Part shown: positions 62,310-64,000 of the stretch, piece after piece
How the letters are laid out: every line of letters starts with the position of its first letter
Position numbering within the stretch: position 1 is the first letter of the stretch
Origin: UBA1715 sp036752345
Lineage (GTDB): Bacteria; Bacteroidota; Bacteroidia; Bacteroidales; UBA1715
DNA: 64,000 nt
Direction of reading: 5' to 3'
NCBI GenBank assembly: GCA_036752345.1
Contig: DAIOSV010000002.1
Coordinates: 1-64,000 of the forward strand
Translations under genes and position numbers: made by a program
Notes under the pieces: generated by a model
Seen by the model: the letters and a program-made list of their open reading frames with translations, nothing else
What the model was told of the DNA's origin: nothing
Database searches by the model: none

Positions 62310-64000
62310 TTAGAGCATTTCTACGCTGCGTTTTACGAATGATTCCAACGCTTCGCCTTTCAGCATATTGTTCGAAATCAACGCAAGGTCTATCAATTGT
62401 TTTACCGTTTGATTGCCTTTTCCGTATTCGTCAAGCGCTTGTTTCTTTTTGCTTTCCAAGTCAGCAATTTGTTTCGTCACAGATTCCAATGCCTCTTTGT
62501 CAGTTACCGGAATTTCGTCCTCTTTCTTGTCTTTCTTTGCATCGTCAAGTTTCTTTCTCTCGTCTTGCAAAGGCTTCAAGTCAGCATTGATTTTGTCGAG
62601 CGCATCTTTCATTTTTGTCACTTTGTCGTCGTTGATTTTCGCAATCAAAGGATGGTTTGCGTTCACTACAAGATTGTAGTTGTCTGGCATTTGGCTGTAG
62701 AAACTCATGCCCGGATTCATCTGAGCCATGTCTTTCATACGGCGCATATATTCAGACTGTGTAACCATAATAGGAGCTTCATCGGCGTTGAGGTTGGCAA
62801 ACTGTACCAAGAGATTTTGGCCCGCTTGTGAAGAGAAAACTTCCGTCAAATCCTGCGTATCATCTTGTGACAACTTTGAGTCGGTCAAATCATCTTTCTT
62901 TATAAGATTCTCTACAATGTCAGCATCTACACGGCTGAATAGACATTTCTCAAATTTTTGTTCCAACTGACTAATAAGGTGCGCGTCAAGATGTCCGTCG
63001 AGTAGCAATACGTCATAGCCTTTGTTTTTCGCCTTTTGAATGTAGCTGTATTGCGTTTCAGGGTCAGTGGCATACAAATACACCAACGTACCGTTTTTGT
63101 CAGTCTGATTAGCAGAAATGAGCGTTTTGTACTCTTCGAATGTGAAATATTTACCATCAACGTTTTTGAACAATGCAAAGTCTTTTGCTCTGTCATAAAA
63201 CTTCTCTTCGCTCAACATTCCGTAGGTGATGAACAACTTCAAATCGTCCCATTTCTTTTCGTATTCTTCACGGTTGTTTTTGAAAATTTCTTGCAAGCGG
63301 TCAGACACCTTTTTGGTGATGTGGCTCGAAATTTTCTTTACGTTGTTGTCGCTCTGCAAATAACTGCGCGATACGTTCAGCGGAATGTCTGGAGAGTCGA
63401 GCACACCATGAAGCAACGTCAAGAAGTCAGGAACAATGCCTTCTACCGAGTCAGTTACGAATACTTGGTTGCTGTAGAGTTGAATTTTGTTTTTCTGAAC
63501 CTCAAAGTTGTTTCTGATTTTTGGGAAATACAAAATACCGGTTAAATGGAAAGGGTAGTCAACATTTAGGTGAATGTTGAAAAGAGGGTCCTCAGCCATT
63601 GGATAGAGTTCTTTGTAGAACGATTGATAGTCCTCCTCTTTCAGGTCGGTAGGTTTCTTGGTCCATGCCGGTTTAGTGTTGTTTATCACATTGTCTTGGT
63701 CGGTGTCAACGTATTTACCGTCTTTCCATTCTTGTTTTTTACCAAAAACAATCGTGATAGGTAAGAATTTGCAATATTTCTTGAGTAATTCTTCAATTCT
63801 ATTTTTCTGTAAATATTCTTCAGATTCTTTGTCTATATGGAGCACAATGTCAGTCCCAACATCGGCTTTCTCTATTTCTTCTATTGAATAATTAGGACTG
63901 CCATCGCAAGACCATTTTACACTCTTGGCATCTTTCTGATATGATTTTGTGATAATATCAACCGATTCCGACACCATGAAAGCTGAGTAGAATCCAAGTC
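62310..64000 (-). CDS. htpG: molecular chaperone HtpG (Hsp90), N-terminus beyond window
   Basis: The visible 562 or so residues are the end of the ATPase domain plus the middle and C-terminal domains of bacterial Hsp90. At the window edge the frame continues as LGFYSAFMVSESVDI, the family's conserved GFYSAFMV segment, so the gene runs past 64000. The middle domain has NVSRSYLQSD with the catalytic-loop Arg and the preceding LLHGVLDSPDIPL. The C-terminal region includes a charged stretch near DERKKLDDAKKDKKEDE before the dimerisation helices. HtpG folds client proteins in the cytoplasm under stress. Confidence 0.95.
   Translation of the reverse strand, partial: LGFYSAFMVSESVDIITKSYQKDAKSVKWSCDGSPNYSIEEIEKADVGTDIVLHIDKESEEYLQKNRIEELLKKYCKFLPITIVFGKKQEWKDGKYVDTDQDNVINNTKPAWTKKPTDLKEEDYQSFYKELYPMAEDPLFNIHLNVDYPFHLTGILYFPKIRNNFEVQKNKIQLYSNQVFVTDSVEGIVPDFLTLLHGVLDSPDIPLNVSRSYLQSDNNVKKISSHITKKVSDRLQEIFKNNREEYEKKWDDLKLFITYGMLSEEKFYDRAKDFALFKNVDGKYFTFEEYKTLISANQTDKNGTLVYLYATDPETQYSYIQKAKNKGYDVLLLDGHLDAHLISQLEQKFEKCLFSRVDADIVENLIKKDDLTDSKLSQDDTQDLTEVFSSQAGQNLLVQFANLNADEAPIMVTQSEYMRRMKDMAQMNPGMSFYSQMPDNYNLVVNANHPLIAKINDDKVTKMKDALDKINADLKPLQDERKKLDDAKKDKKEDEIPVTDKEALESVTKQIADLESKKKQALDEYGKGNQTVKQLIDLALISNNMLKGEALESFVKRSVEML

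Noticed and set aside
62397..62831. 144-residue open frame antisense to htpG, with others nearby
   Set aside because: Shadow of the htpG coding strand; hydrophobic, low-complexity and with no family match.
1..64000. tRNA, rRNA, insertion sequence, prophage
   Set aside because: Scanned by eye in spacers and reading frames; no cloverleaf, transposase, integrase or phage structural gene was recognised, though a covariance-model search was not possible.

Overview
This is a contiguous piece of a Bacteroidota genome, most likely order Bacteroidales. The evidence is type IX secretion (T9SS) sorting domains of types A and B, a PorP/SprF gene, a two-component-regulator-type propeller sensor, DUF3109 and DUF2279 proteins, AT-rich spacers, and repeated promoter elements of the Bacteroidota TAnnTTTG type just upstream of start codons. 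Many genes lack a clear Shine-Dalgarno. Three runs of exactly 100 N (34203-34302, 57917-58016, 59208-59307) are scaffold placeholders. At least two of them fall inside repetitive coding sequence, so this looks like a draft or metagenome assembly. Species cannot be named from the sequence.

Layout. (1) 34-6928, minus strand: a tightly packed operon running small tail-anchored protein > mutL > rhomboid > rhomboid-like protein lacking catalytic residues > endonuclease/exonuclease/phosphatase > uvrB. It joins two DNA-repair genes with membrane proteins. (2) 7076-10412: a PurF-like amidophosphoribosyltransferase without the catalytic cysteine, then argG with an upstream GNAT acetyltransferase. (3) 10540-14813: glgB converging on a surE - small membrane protein - lpxB operon. 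(4) 15002-27324: pheT, a propeller/PP2C phosphatase sensor overlapping a T9SS-exported trypsin-like protease, a Pif1-like helicase with a C-terminal HTH, and tyrS. (5) 27355-41505: a PorP/SprF-like outer-membrane protein divergent from a giant 12.5-kb gene. Its product has a GH8-like catalytic domain, DUF11 modules (two split by insertions), many Ig-like repeats and a type B T9SS signal. (6) 41512-50877: a carboxypeptidase-regulatory-like exported protein, an unknown exported protein, a six-gene operon (two glycosyltransferases, ribBA, manA, DUF3109, DUF2279) and a MATE exporter. (7) 51153-55803: an SGNH hydrolase and a second large T9SS protein (PCMD-like domain, 11 InlB-type repeats, type A signal). 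(8) 55837-64000: a CPA2 antiporter with a UspA tail, a gapped MORN-type repeat protein, a NYN-LOTUS protein, a VanW-family protein, a YdeI-family protein preceded by a 21-bp tandem repeat array, and the C-terminal part of htpG.

The most system-like parts are the PorP/giant GH8 pair with the other T9SS cargo, the sensor-phosphatase overlapping an exported protease, the tandem rhomboids with one apparently dead member, and the heptad-encoding 21-bp array in the leader of the YdeI-family gene. No tRNA, rRNA, CRISPR array, insertion sequence or phage module was recognised.
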